From NCBI RefSeq assembly GCF_020731285.1, contig NZ_JAJFOW010000032.1, positions 1 to 64,000 of the forward strand: 64,000 nt of DNA, in the 5' to 3' direction. The notes beneath the pieces are model-generated. The model saw only the letters and a program-made list of their open reading frames with translations, did no database searches and was not told where the DNA came from. Made by a program: the position numbers and the translations under genes. Positions 38,750 through 47,601 of the stretch are shown piece by piece (within the stretch, counting starts at the first letter, position 1; each line of letters begins with the position of its first letter). The stretch is from Cohnella baijiui (GTDB lineage: Bacteria > Bacillota > Bacilli > Paenibacillales > Paenibacillaceae).

Positions 38750-40177
38750 GTGTCGTGGCTGCTGCTGGCGCTCATCGTTTTCGTCTTCCAGGCGGGCACC
38801 ATACTGGTGCTGGAATACCGCCGTCCGGCGAACGCGATGGCGTGGCTGTTCATTCTGTTTTTGTTTCCGATCGTAGGTTTCATCCTCTATTACTTCCTCG
38901 CGCACGAGTACCGGAGGCGCCAGAAGGTCAGGCGCCGCGGCGGGTGGGACGAGCAGCGCCGGGCGGAAATTCTGGAGAAGAGCCATATCGTCAACCAGGC
39001 GGACGAGCTCCCGAGCGAGGACTTCGTCCATCAGCAGCGGCTGTTTCGGACGCTTCGCAAATCGGGCGCCGCGCCGATCACCGGCTGCAACAAATCGCGC
39101 GTGCTGACCAACGCCAAGACGGCGTACGAGGCCATGATGGAGGCCATTCGGGGGGCGCAGCACCACATCCATTTCGCTTCATATATCATTCGGGACGACG
39201 ACACCGGGCGGATGTTCCGTCAGGCGCTCATCGAGAAGGCGAAAGCGGGCGTGCAGGTCCGCCTCCTGTATGACGGCATCGGCAGCTACAAGCTGAAGCC
39301 GGCTTTCTTCATGCCGCTGACCGAAGCGGGCGCGGCGTTCGCCTGCTTTTTCCCGCTGCGGCCCTCCTTCATGAAAAAACGGATGAACTACCGCAATCAC
39401 CGCAAAATATTGGTGGTCGACGGGACCAAGGGGTTCGTCGGCGGAATCAACGTCGGAGACGAATATTTGGGGAAGCATCCGCGCCTCGGCTTTTGGCGGG
39501 ATACGCATTTGGAGCTGGAGGGGGATTCGGTATACGGTTTGCAGGAAGTGTTCCTGAAAGACTGGGAGCTCGCGAGCAACGAACGCCCGAGCGATCCGCT
39601 CTTCCTGCCGATGCACAGCTGTACGGGGGACGAGCCCGTGCAGATCGTCGCCGGCGGACCGAACCGGCGGGCCGACGCGATCCACGAGACGCTGTTCGCG
39701 TCCTTGACCGCGGCGAATCACCGCATCTGGATCACCACCCCGTACTTCATCCCGAGCGCCGGCCTCGCGATGGCGCTGAAGACGGCCGCGCTCAGTGGAG
39801 TCGACGTGCGCCTGATCGTGCCGCTCATCCCGGATACCCATTTCGTGCACGCGGCGACGATGTCCTATGTGGACGAGATGATGAGCAGCGGCATTCGGGT
39901 CTGGCAGTACGAGCGCGGCTTCATCCACGCCAAGGTCGTCATCGTGGATCACCTGCTGGCATCGGTGGGCACGGCCAACATGGATTTGCGAAGCTTTTTC
40001 AGCAACTTCGAGACCAACGCCATTCTGTACCATCCGGACGCCATCGCCACGCTGGAGGAGGACTTCCTTCAGGACTTGAAGGACAGCCGGGAGCTGGAGC
40101 TCTCCACCTTCCGCAAGCGCCCGAACATGCGCAAAGTCGCGGAGGCGCTATGTCGCATGCTCTCGCCGCTGCTCTAA
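38750..40177 (+). CDS. cls: Cardiolipin synthase
   Basis: A 475-residue phospholipase-D-family enzyme joining two phosphatidylglycerols. Two N-terminal helices (residues 3-22 and 30-49), then two HKD motifs: YRNHRKILVVDGTKGFVGG and FIHAKVVIVDHLLASVGTAN. GTG start at 38750. Full length for the bacterial family. Confidence 0.95.
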   Translation: MSWLLLALIVFVFQAGTILVLEYRRPANAMAWLFILFLFPIVGFILYYFLAHEYRRRQKVRRRGGWDEQRRAEILEKSHIVNQADELPSEDFVHQQRLFRTLRKSGAAPITGCNKSRVLTNAKTAYEAMMEAIRGAQHHIHFASYIIRDDDTGRMFRQALIEKAKAGVQVRLLYDGIGSYKLKPAFFMPLTEAGAAFACFFPLRPSFMKKRMNYRNHRKILVVDGTKGFVGGINVGDEYLGKHPRLGFWRDTHLELEGDSVYGLQEVFLKDWELASNERPSDPLFLPMHSCTGDEPVQIVAGGPNRRADAIHETLFASLTAANHRIWITTPYFIPSAGLAMALKTAALSGVDVRLIVPLIPDTHFVHAATMSYVDEMMSSGIRVWQYERGFIHAKVVIVDHLLASVGTANMDLRSFFSNFETNAILYHPDAIATLEEDFLQDLKDSRELELSTFRKRPNMRKVAEALCRMLSPLL

Positions 40178-40232
40178 GCAGCCGTTCCGTTGGGCGTTGG
40201 AATCCGCGAATGACGGCGGCACACGTCCCGTC

Positions 40233-41129
40233 TTAGAGCGTCTTGATCTGGCGCAGGACCGCAGCCAGATTTTGCGGCTGCAGCTGGGCAATCAGGTCGC
40301 CCCGCTCCAGCACGCGCGGCACGACGTTGCGCAGATGGAAGTCGATCGGTTTCGGATCGCGGGCGACCTCCGCCCAGGTGAGAGGGGTCGACACCGGCGC
40401 GCCCGGTCTGGCCCGGGGCGTATAGGGCGCCGCGAGCGTCCGTCCCGGATGGTGCTGCAAGTAGTCGAGGTAGATCAGCGTGCCGCGCTCCTTTTTCAGA
40501 CGGGCGACCGTGAACAGGTCCGGCTGCTTGGCGGCCAGATACTCGGAGACGAACTTGCCGAACGCGCGCAACTCGTCGTAGGTCGGGCCCCGCACGATGG
40601 GCATGACGACTTGAATGCCGGTCGCGCCGGACGTTTTAGGCACCGCCTCCAGCCCGAGCGAATGCAGAAGATCGCCGACGGCGGCGGCCGCCTCCATGAT
40701 GCGCGGCTCCTCCTCCAGCGTCGGATCGATGTCGAGAATCCACCGGTCCGGCAAGGGCTCCCCGATCCGTTCGCAAGAGACGTGGAATTCGAGCGCATAC
40801 AGACTGCCCATCCAGAGCAACGTAGGCAAGGAGTCGAGCACGACATACCGGATGCTTCCCTCCATCGCGGTCCGCACGTAGGACGGCGTCGGCTGGGGGG
40901 CGTTTTTTTGATAAAAGGAAGTGCCGCCAACCCCTTCGGGATGCCGGATCGTCGTCAAGTAGCGATTTTCGCAATGGGGCAGCATAAAGGGAGCCAGTTG
41001 CGCCAAAGTTTGAACGTACTCCAGCTTGGTGATGCCCGCGTCCGGCCACAGCTGCTTGTCGGGGTGGGAGACGGAGAGCTCCCGATCCCCGATTCGCAAG
41101 ATCACGGGAGTTTGCGCGGCGGGTGTCAT
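40233..41129 (-). CDS. ligD: LigD-type DNA polymerase/primase (NHEJ)
   Basis: A 298-residue stand-alone polymerase domain of LigD, which fills and extends ends in bacterial non-homologous end joining. Motifs: VSHPDKQLWPDAGITK, YLTTIRHPEG, LDIDPT (metal-binding Asp pair) and TSGATGIQV. ATG 41129 is chosen over upstream in-frame starts because AGGAGGGATC precedes it. It is divergent from the ligase gene, so what is often one LigD protein is split here. Confidence 0.93.
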   Translation of the reverse strand: MTPAAQTPVILRIGDRELSVSHPDKQLWPDAGITKLEYVQTLAQLAPFMLPHCENRYLTTIRHPEGVGGTSFYQKNAPQPTPSYVRTAMEGSIRYVVLDSLPTLLWMGSLYALEFHVSCERIGEPLPDRWILDIDPTLEEEPRIMEAAAAVGDLLHSLGLEAVPKTSGATGIQVVMPIVRGPTYDELRAFGKFVSEYLAAKQPDLFTVARLKKERGTLIYLDYLQHHPGRTLAAPYTPRARPGAPVSTPLTWAEVARDPKPIDFHLRNVVPRVLERGDLIAQLQPQNLAAVLRQIKTL

Positions 41130-41220
41130 TCTCGATCCCTCCTGAAAACGGCGATGGCGCCTCGATCGGTATAGGTTGCCACCCGCGCGTTTTCCCATTC
41201 GTCCGAGAGGAGAAGCTTCC

Positions 41221-42171
41221 ATGCACCTGAAGCCCGTGCCGCCGTTCGAGCCCGTTCAGACCGATCGTTTGCCCGCCGGCGGATCGTGGATCGCCCAGAT
41301 CAAGTGGGACGGCGTCCGCATGCTGACCTATTACGACGGCGGAGCGACCCGGCTCGTCAACCGCCGCCTGAACGACCGTACCGCCCAATACCCCGAATTC
41401 ACGCACGCCCCCGACATCGTCTCGGCCGGTTCCGTCATCCTGGACGGCGAATTCATCGCCTTTAACCATGCGCGTCCGTCGTTTCACGAGATCATGCGGA
41501 GGGACAGTCTCCGCAAGGCGGACGGCATCCGGCGAGCCATCGATGCGGTACCGGTCACCTACATGGTATTCGACGTACTGTTCGCCAACGGACGCTGGAC
41601 GACGGAGCTCCCGCTGCGGGAACGTCAAACCCTGCTGAGCGAGCTGCTTCGTCCGCACCCCCAAGTACAAGCGGTGACCAATATGAGCGAGCCCGATGCG
41701 CTATTCGATGTCATGCGCACGCACGGGATGGAGGGGGTCGTCGCCAAAGACCTCGACAGCGTCTACGCGATCGGAGGTAAGGACAAGCGGTGGCAGAAGA
41801 AAAAGGTGATCCGCGATTTGACCGCGACGGTCGGCGGCGTCACGATCCGCGACGGGACGGTGAACGCGCTCTTGCTGGGGCTGTACGATGAAACGGGGGA
41901 TCTGCATTATATCGGCCATGCGGGAGCGGGCAAGCTGACCTACGCCGACTACCGCGCCTTGACCGAGGAGCTGCCGGCGCTAGGCGCGCCAAAAAGCCCT
42001 TTTCGAAACCGCGCGGAACGGGAAAGGGAGGCCGTATGGATTCGGCCCGGGGAGCGGGCGGTGAAGGTCCATTATCTCGAATGGACCGATGGCGGGACGC
42101 TGCGCCAGCCGGTGCTGCAGGCGTTCATCGACGCCGCTTCCGCCGACTGCACCTTTGGACAGCTGAAGTAA
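41221..42171 (+). CDS. ATP-dependent DNA ligase (NHEJ)
   Basis: A 316-residue ligase. Active-site Lys28 in IKWDGVR, then RLVNRRLNDRT, VILDGEFIA, MVFDVLF and MEGVVAKD (motifs I to V) and a C-terminal OB fold. Works with the divergent polymerase and Ku at 45400. ATG 41221 with GAGAGGAGAAG upstream; an in-frame ATG at 41176 lacks a site. Confidence 0.93.
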   Translation: MHLKPVPPFEPVQTDRLPAGGSWIAQIKWDGVRMLTYYDGGATRLVNRRLNDRTAQYPEFTHAPDIVSAGSVILDGEFIAFNHARPSFHEIMRRDSLRKADGIRRAIDAVPVTYMVFDVLFANGRWTTELPLRERQTLLSELLRPHPQVQAVTNMSEPDALFDVMRTHGMEGVVAKDLDSVYAIGGKDKRWQKKKVIRDLTATVGGVTIRDGTVNALLLGLYDETGDLHYIGHAGAGKLTYADYRALTEELPALGAPKSPFRNRAEREREAVWIRPGERAVKVHYLEWTDGGTLRQPVLQAFIDAASADCTFGQLK

Positions 42172-42220
42172 CGGAGAGAAGGCGGTTTGGCGCCGAACGA
42201 GGAATCGGGCGGGCGCGGCG

Positions 42221-42652
42221 TTATTTGATCCGGGCGGTCGACAGGCTCGTGCGGTAATTGCCGAAGCGAAGCAGGTCGTCCAGGAATCCGTTCAGCTCCT
42301 CGTGGTCCCGCGTCTGAACCCGCAGCCAGTAGCAGCCTTCCCCGCTGACGCGCTGCGCTTCCCGGACGCAAGCCTGCTCCCGGACGAAGCGCTGGAACGC
42401 TTCGTGAGACGAAGCGGGATGCATGAATACCGTGACGAGCGCGAGCTGAACGGGGAAGCCCATCCGGTCCTCCCGGATCCGCGCGGCATAGCCTTCGATA
42501 ATGCCGGCGTCCTCCAGCCGGCGCACGCGCGCGCCGACGGCCTGCCCGGTCAGGTGAACGAGTTGGCCGATTTCTTTGTGGGATCGGGTGGCATCCTCCC
42601 GAAGGCTGGTCAGAATGCGGATATCCGTTTCGTCGGGCGTATAATCGATCAT
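42221..42652 (-). CDS. Lrp/AsnC-family regulator
   Basis: A 143-residue regulator with an N-terminal winged helix (DETDIRILTSLREDATRSHK, LVHLTGQAVGARVRRLEDAG) and a C-terminal RAM ligand-binding domain. It is divergent from the MBL-fold gene, its probable target. Ligand unknown. Confidence 0.9.
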   Translation of the reverse strand: MIDYTPDETDIRILTSLREDATRSHKEIGQLVHLTGQAVGARVRRLEDAGIIEGYAARIREDRMGFPVQLALVTVFMHPASSHEAFQRFVREQACVREAQRVSGEGCYWLRVQTRDHEELNGFLDDLLRFGNYRTSLSTARIK

Positions 42653-42811
42653 ATGCGTTCCTCTTTCTGGTGCCGCCGTCTTTTTTCACGATGAAAGCGG
42701 GGCCGGGCATTTCTTTTCATCGGACGGTTCAACGAGGGACTGCCGATCATGTAACATTGTATCAAAAGAGGTGCCGGCCGAGAAACACAGGCGGCGAAGG
42801 AGAGATGACGG

Positions 42812-43558
42812 ATGAGAATACGACTGATTCGCAACGCAACGCTATGGGTGGAATACGGAACTCATCGCATCGTGATCGATCCGATGCTGTCGGATGCGGG
42901 CGTGAATCCGCCCATTATGAACAGTCCGAATCCGCGGAACAATCCGCTCGTCCCGCTGCCGATGCCGAATGATGAGCTGGCGGGCGCCGATCTGCTGTTG
43001 GTGACGCATCTGCATCCGGATCACTGGGATGCGGCGGCGGCCGCCTTTTTCTCCAAGGAGCTGCGCGTGCTCTGCCAGCCGGAAGACGAGGCGGCGCTGC
43101 AGGATCAGGGCTTCGCGAAGGCGACGGCGGTTCGGGATACGCTGACGGTGGATGGCCTCACGATTTCCCGTACCGGCGGACAACATGGCACGGGAGAGAT
43201 CGGCGAGCGGATGGGACCGGTATCGGGTTTCGTGCTGCGCGCGCCGGGCGAGCCGACGCTGTATATCGCCGGAGATACGATCTGGTGCCCCGAGGTCGAG
43301 GCGGCGATCGCCGATTTTCGTCCCGATTGGATCGTCGTCAATGCGGGCGGCGCCCGGTTCCTCGCCGGCGACCCGATTACGATGACGCCCGAAGACATCG
43401 TCTCCGTGTGCCGGAGCGATGCCGATATGCAGGTCGTCGCGGTCCATATGGACGCGATTAACCATTGTCTCGTCACCCGCGAGGACCTCCGCGACGCCCT
43501 GGCCACCGCCGGATTGGCGGATCGGGTCCGTCTGCCGGGGGACGGAGAATGGCTATAA
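42812..43558 (+). CDS. MBL-fold metal-dependent hydrolase
   Basis: A 248-residue UlaG/RomA-like metallo-beta-lactamase-fold protein. Zinc motif VTHLHPDHWD, then GGQHGTGEIG, LYIAGDTIW and the late His in VAVHMDAINH. Substrate unknown. ATG after GGAGAGATGACGG. Divergent from an Lrp regulator. Confidence 0.9.
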   Translation: MRIRLIRNATLWVEYGTHRIVIDPMLSDAGVNPPIMNSPNPRNNPLVPLPMPNDELAGADLLLVTHLHPDHWDAAAAAFFSKELRVLCQPEDEAALQDQGFAKATAVRDTLTVDGLTISRTGGQHGTGEIGERMGPVSGFVLRAPGEPTLYIAGDTIWCPEVEAAIADFRPDWIVVNAGGARFLAGDPITMTPEDIVSVCRSDADMQVVAVHMDAINHCLVTREDLRDALATAGLADRVRLPGDGEWL

Positions 43559-43685
43559 ACGCTTTTAGGCGTCCCCGATGATTCGGACATGCTGCTTTTC
43601 CCCAAATGACGGCACTTTCCCGACGGCGGCGACATAGATAAAATAGAGAGAGAAACTTCGCCATCATCTAACGGGAGGGTGCGCC

Positions 43686-43943
43686 ATGGCAACGCCGGAA
43701 TCGATGCATTCCGCCGCCTTGATGCTGTCGCTGCTGCTCGTGTTTTGGACCGGCTCGGCTTTTTTCGTCATTCTATATCCGCGAGCCATCTGGCGGTTCG
43801 TCCAGGGCTGGCGTTGGGGGACGAGCGGGGAGCCGGCCGACGACCATTTGCGGATCATCCGCGTGCAGGGCATTTTGATGGGAGCGGCGGGCGCGCTGCT
43901 GCTTGTCGTGCCGAAGCTTCACGAATGGCTGCCGTTTCCTTGA
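43686..43943 (+). CDS. Small membrane protein
   Basis: An 85-residue protein with two hydrophobic helices (about residues 10-30 and 57-77), separated by a short soluble loop. Resembles small uncharacterised Paenibacillaceae membrane proteins. GGGAGGGTG precedes the ATG. Confidence 0.72.
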   Translation: MATPESMHSAALMLSLLLVFWTGSAFFVILYPRAIWRFVQGWRWGTSGEPADDHLRIIRVQGILMGAAGALLLVVPKLHEWLPFP

Positions 43944-44019
43944 GGCAGGGGCTAGTGATAGACAGCCGCATCCGGGCGTGGTATGTTTAAGGCAGTTCGT
44001 AACGAAACGCGTGAAGCAT

Positions 44020-44060
44020 ACGCCGCTTGTCTCCCTTACGGGAGGCGGGCGGCGTTTTTG
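44020..44060 (+). terminator. Terminator after the small membrane protein
   Basis: ACGCCGC ... CTCCC-TTAC-GGGAG ... GCGGCGT with five T. Confidence 0.8.
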
Positions 44061-44092
44061 CTTTCCCCTCGCTCCCGCACCTTTCCACAGCA

Positions 44093-44123
44093 AAAAACCG
44101 AGCAGCAAATGCTGCCCGGTTTT
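44093..44123 (-). terminator. Terminator of the CAP-domain gene
   Basis: Stem AAAACCG-N-GCAGCA/TGCTGC-N-CGGTTTT; on the minus strand it ends in a T run. Confidence 0.82.
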
Positions 44124-44141
44124 CAAGATCAATATTCCAAC

Positions 44142-44972
44142 TCAGCCCGTGAACTCTTGCACCCATACGCCGTTGTAGTATGCGACGCCGATCGACTTGT
44201 AGCTGCCGTTCAGGATGTTCGCTTTGTGGCCCGGGCTATTCATCCAAGCGTTCATGACTTCAGCCGGCGTGCGTTGGCCTTTGGCAATGTTTTCGCCAGC
44301 CGCGTTATAGGAAACGCCGAACTTCTTCATCATATCGAAAGGAGAGCCGTACGTCGGCGAGTTGTGGTCGAAGTAGTTGTTGTTGTACATGTCCTTGGCT
44401 TTCGCCACTGCGACTTGCGTCAGCTTGCTGTCGCTCTTCAGCGCGCCGAGACCCGCTTTGGCGCGTTCTTGGTTCACCAGGTTCACGACTTGCGCAGCAT
44501 AATCGGAAACTTGGGTGTTGGAGCCCGAGCCGCTGTTGCCGGCCGAGGAGCCCGTACCCGCGTTCGCGGAGCCATTATTGCCCGTAGCGGGCTTGGAAGG
44601 CGTCGTCGGCTTGGACGGTGTCGTCGGCTTAGACGGCGTCGGCGTCGGAGCAGGCGTCGTCGGTTTGGAAGGCGCCGGAGCAGGCGTCGGTGCCGGCGTG
44701 ACCGGCTTCGTCGTCACATTGCCGTTGCCGTTAGGCAGCTGGGACAGCAGCGATTGCCAGTCGATACCGTATTGACCGGCAATCTTGGACAGCTGGTCGG
44801 AATTGCCGAGAATCTGGGACAGTTGATCGGCATTAATTGTATAGGCAGCGGCATAGGTCTTCGTCGTGGTCGTCGGCGTGGCGCTCGCGGCAGATGCAGC
44901 TGCACCTACGGGGACGGACAACGCCAGAACAAGTGCACTCGACAAAGCCAATTTACCGAAGTTCTTTTTCAT
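44142..44972 (-). CDS. Secreted CAP-domain (SCP/YkwD-like) protein
   Basis: A 276-residue exported protein. Signal peptide to about residue 30 (LVLALSVPVGAAASAA), a helical segment with repeated DQLSQILGNS/DQLSKIAGQ, a Thr/Pro/Lys-rich linker (about 88-150) with tandem SKPTTP repeats, then a CAP domain (about 155-276) with VNLVNQERAKAGL, DHNSPTYGSPFDMM, AGENIAKG and WMNSPGHKANIL. CAP proteins of this kind are thought to act at the cell wall. A c-di-AMP riboswitch precedes it. Confidence 0.92.
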   Translation of the reverse strand: MKKNFGKLALSSALVLALSVPVGAAASAASATPTTTTKTYAAAYTINADQLSQILGNSDQLSKIAGQYGIDWQSLLSQLPNGNGNVTTKPVTPAPTPAPAPSKPTTPAPTPTPSKPTTPSKPTTPSKPATGNNGSANAGTGSSAGNSGSGSNTQVSDYAAQVVNLVNQERAKAGLGALKSDSKLTQVAVAKAKDMYNNNYFDHNSPTYGSPFDMMKKFGVSYNAAGENIAKGQRTPAEVMNAWMNSPGHKANILNGSYKSIGVAYYNGVWVQEFTG

Positions 44973-44989
44973 AATGCGAATTCCTCCCT

Positions 44990-45105
44990 TTGTTCAGCCT
45001 GCGAGGTTAGCTGCCGGGTTGGGATCAAAGAGCGCCCCCGCCGCTGTGCGCGGCTTCACCCCACGAACTTGGTTCCCCCGTGCCCGTTTGGGCTTCGGCT
45101 CGATG
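44990..45105 (-). ncRNA. c-di-AMP riboswitch (ydaO/yuaA type)
   Basis: On the minus strand the leader carries the conserved pieces in order: CACGGGGGAACCAAG, TGGGGTGAAGCC, then AACCCGGCAGCTAACCTCGC and GGC. These match the ydaO riboswitch, which senses c-di-AMP and commonly precedes cell-wall hydrolase and CAP/NlpC genes. A TAGAAT -10 (45117-45112) lies right upstream. No terminator hairpin is seen before the gene, so control may be at translation. Confidence 0.82.
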
Positions 45106-45399
45106 TCTCTCATTCTAGCAGGGAGGATGGTGCGAATCATGGGATAAAAATTGGTAGAATCCAGAGACTGGAAGAGGATGAGAAAGCGGCAAAACAGGGC
45201 GTTTGGCGCCAAACCCCCGCGATCATCGCTTTTTTTCAACCCGCGCACGAGCGGCGGAATTTTGATAGATGAGGTTTATTAAGCTTTTCTCAGCAAACGG
45301 AGACACGACAAAAAGGAGCTCCGAAGAGCTCCTGGCGCGATCTTATCCTATTCGATTGTCAGGGTCGCAACCGATCTCCCTGCATGCGGAGCCCGCGGC
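45106..45399. other. Intergenic region between CAP and Ku genes
   Basis: Holds the promoter of the CAP transcript and the Ku terminator, AGGAGCTC-CGAA-GAGCTCCT (45314-45333), which on the minus strand is followed by five T. No gene seen. Confidence 0.6.
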
Positions 45400-46347
45400 C
45401 TATGGCGTTTCCTTCGGCTTGCGGGCCCGCGATCCGCCTGCTTTCGGCGCCGCCGGGGCACCGGTCTCACCGCCGGCGGCCGCGGCAGGGGCCGCCTTCT
45501 TGGAACGGGCGCCTTTCTTGGCGGCGCCTCCGCCGGCGGCGGTTCCCGGGTCGGTCGCGATCGCGCCGGCCGGCGCCTTGACGGCTTCGAGGCTGGCTTG
45601 GAGGGCGGCCATGAGGTCGATGACGTTGGTCCGCTCCGCGGCAGGTGCGGTAACGACATCCACACCCTGGCCGGCAACTTTGCGTTCGATGGCTTGGAGC
45701 AAGGCGGCGCGATAGTCGTCGGTGTACTTTTCGGGTTCGAACGGCGTGGACAGCTGATCGATGAGCAGCTTAGCCATGTTCAGCTCCCGATCGTTCACCT
45801 GCAGATTTTGCGGGAGATTCGGCACGGCCGAGATCGCACGGATCTCATCCGGGTAGAACATCGTCTCCATACAAATGCAGTTATCTACGCAGCGGATCGC
45901 GGCTAGACTACTCTTGCTGCGGATGGCGACCTTGGCGATGCCGATTCGTCCGGATTGGCGCATCGCTTCTAGCAGCAGGCCGTAGGCGCCGGCGCCCGCC
46001 TGGTCAGGCGACAGATAGTACGTCTTCTGATAGAACATCGGGTCGATCTCCTCGAGCGCGACGAAGTCGAGGATCTGGATCGTACGCGTATTCTCGGGCT
46101 TGACCGCCTCGAGCTCCTCGTTCTCGAACAGCACGAAGCGTCCCTTTTCGTACTCGTATCCCCGGGAGATTTCCTCCCACTCGACGGCTTTCTCGCAATG
46201 CGGGCAGCTTCGCGTGTAGGCGATGGGCGTTCCGCAGGGCTTGTGAATGTAGCGGAGATGCACGTCTTTGTCCTCGGTCGCGGTAAACATTTTGACGGGC
46301 ACGTGGACAAGGCCGAAGCTGATGGCGCCTTTCCAAACGGTATGCAT
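45400..46347 (-). CDS. ku: Ku protein (NHEJ)
   Basis: A 315-residue bacterial Ku homodimer subunit that binds broken DNA ends and recruits the ligase and polymerase. Begins MHTVWKGAISFGLVHVPVK; HKPCGTPIAYTRSCPHC and DYRAALLQAI are typical. The C-terminal 60 residues are Ala/Gly/Lys-rich, an extended basic tail. ATG 46347 is chosen because AAAGGAGCGG precedes it. The polymerase and ligase genes are 4-5 kb away. Confidence 0.95.
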   Translation of the reverse strand: MHTVWKGAISFGLVHVPVKMFTATEDKDVHLRYIHKPCGTPIAYTRSCPHCEKAVEWEEISRGYEYEKGRFVLFENEELEAVKPENTRTIQILDFVALEEIDPMFYQKTYYLSPDQAGAGAYGLLLEAMRQSGRIGIAKVAIRSKSSLAAIRCVDNCICMETMFYPDEIRAISAVPNLPQNLQVNDRELNMAKLLIDQLSTPFEPEKYTDDYRAALLQAIERKVAGQGVDVVTAPAAERTNVIDLMAALQASLEAVKAPAGAIATDPGTAAGGGAAKKGARSKKAAPAAAAGGETGAPAAPKAGGSRARKPKETP

Positions 46348-46480
46348 GGCGGAGTTCCGCTCCTTTGCAGGCAGGGTATTACTGACAGGTTGCCCCGCGC
46401 GCATGCAAAAAACCCGCCTCGGGCATATTAAAATCGTACGGAATCCGACCTTCACAATCCCATGGACGGAGGCTGAACCG

Positions 46481-46648
46481 ATGAGCGAGCTCGACAACAG
46501 CGACGCGCGCTACGAAGGGCGCGAGGACTACGATATGGATATCGACCGCATGATCAACGAAGGGCTGGGCGGCGGCCAGGTCACCAAGCACAACGGTCTA
46601 ATCGAAGAAACGACGACGCATACGATGAAGGAGGAAGGCAGCCTGTGA
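46481..46648 (+). CDS. Small acidic protein of unknown function
   Basis: A 55-residue acidic protein, SELDNSDARYEGREDYDMD at the start and LGGGQVTKHNG in the middle. GGAGGCTG precedes ATG 46481. Its stop overlaps the start of the spore protein gene by 4 bases, so the two are probably co-translated and it may be a spore component. No family assigned. Confidence 0.65.
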   Translation: MSELDNSDARYEGREDYDMDIDRMINEGLGGGQVTKHNGLIEETTTHTMKEEGSL

Positions 46649-46827
46649 ACGCAAAGCGAGCGCAGCAGATCTATGAGTCGGCGGAAACGGTCTCCGTCGA
46701 GCTGGAGGGGCAGGCGGTCTGGATCGAGAACGTGGACGAAGCAAACGGCATGGCGACCGTTCAAGTCAAGAGCCGGCCGACGAACGTCATGACGGTTGCG
46801 GTAGATAGGCTGAACGAAGTCCGCTGA
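46645..46827 (+). CDS. sspH: Small acid-soluble spore protein, H type
   Basis: A 60-residue protein beginning MNAKRAQQIYESAETVSVEL and containing VWIENVDEANGMATV, a clear match in layout to B. subtilis SspH. Made in the forespore. GTG start, coupled to the small gene upstream. Shows the organism sporulates. Confidence 0.9.
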   Translation: MNAKRAQQIYESAETVSVELEGQAVWIENVDEANGMATVQVKSRPTNVMTVAVDRLNEVR

Positions 46828-46850
46828 CCTTCGGCGAACGACAACGCGCG

Positions 46851-46888
46851 AGAGCGGGCGGCCATAGCGCCCGACTCCCGCTTTCTTT
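46851..46888 (+). terminator. Terminator after the spore gene
   Basis: AGCGGG near 46855 pairs with CCCGCT near 46880, followed by TTCTTTT. Confidence 0.65.
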
Positions 46889-46917
46889 TGGAAAGTGCTC
46901 CCTCGTAATGGTATAAT
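46888..46917 (+). promoter_or_regulatory. Promoter of the flavoprotein gene
   Basis: TTGGAA (46888-46893) and TATAAT (46912-46917), 18 bases apart. Confidence 0.6.
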
Positions 46918-46962
46918 AAGGTCGGAATCAGACCTGTCCATTGCTGAAGGGAGAGAAGAAGC

Positions 46963-47529
46963 ATGTATGAGGTAGCCATTATCGGTGCGGGACCAGCCGG
47001 TGCGAGCGCGGCGATCTTTACGGCCAAAGCCGGGAAAAAGACGCTTGTCATCGACAGCGACCAGAGCATCACCAAACGGGCGTGGGTGGAGAACCACTAC
47101 GGCGTCGAAGGGATCGCCGGTCCGGATCTCGTCGAGGTCGGCAAGCGCCAAGCCGTCAAGTTCGGCGCGGAATTCGTCCAGGCCAAAGCGACCCGTCTGA
47201 CGGCCGGAGACGGCTTTATCACGATCGAGACGGACCAAGGCACTCACGAAGCGCAGCATGTCATTCTCGCGACGGGCTTGTTTGCGGATTTGGCGGAAGC
47301 CAGCGGCGTCCGGACGAAGCCAGGCACCGAGCCGCGGATCAAGACCGTGATCGACGCCACTCCCGAAGGCAAGACGAGCATCGACAACGTTTGGGCGGCA
47401 GGTACGGCGGCAGGCGTCAGCGTCCATACGATCATCACCGCGGGCGACGGCGCCAAAGTCGCGATCAACATCATCAGTGAACTGAAAGGCGAGCGCTACG
47501 TCGACCACGACGTGCTGAAAACCTCCTAA
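46963..47529 (+). CDS. Short FAD/NAD(P)-binding oxidoreductase-like protein
   Basis: A 188-residue protein resembling the FAD domain of thioredoxin reductase: IIGAGPAGASAAIFTAKAGK (dinucleotide loop), HVILATGL, and VWAAGTAAGVSVHTI (FAD-binding end). The whole NADPH domain with its CxxC is absent, as if the two halves of the FAD domain were directly joined. Such compact forms occur in Bacillales; partner and activity are unknown. Confidence 0.82.
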   Translation: MYEVAIIGAGPAGASAAIFTAKAGKKTLVIDSDQSITKRAWVENHYGVEGIAGPDLVEVGKRQAVKFGAEFVQAKATRLTAGDGFITIETDQGTHEAQHVILATGLFADLAEASGVRTKPGTEPRIKTVIDATPEGKTSIDNVWAAGTAAGVSVHTIITAGDGAKVAINIISELKGERYVDHDVLKTS

Positions 47530-47557
47530 AAGAGGCGACCCGGGCCGTTCGGCTCCG

Positions 47558-47588
47558 AAGACCATCCTTTCCGGGATGGTCTTTTTTC
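47558..47588 (+). terminator. Terminator after the flavoprotein gene
   Basis: AAGACCATCC (47558-47567) pairs with GGATGGTCTT (47574-47583), then T run. Confidence 0.9.
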
Positions 47589-47601
47589 TTTAAATAAGAG
47601 G

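Noticed and set aside
42755-42770. TTGTATC upstream of the MBL-fold gene as an operator copy
   Set aside because: Only one half-site; no matching GATAC arm at the required distance.
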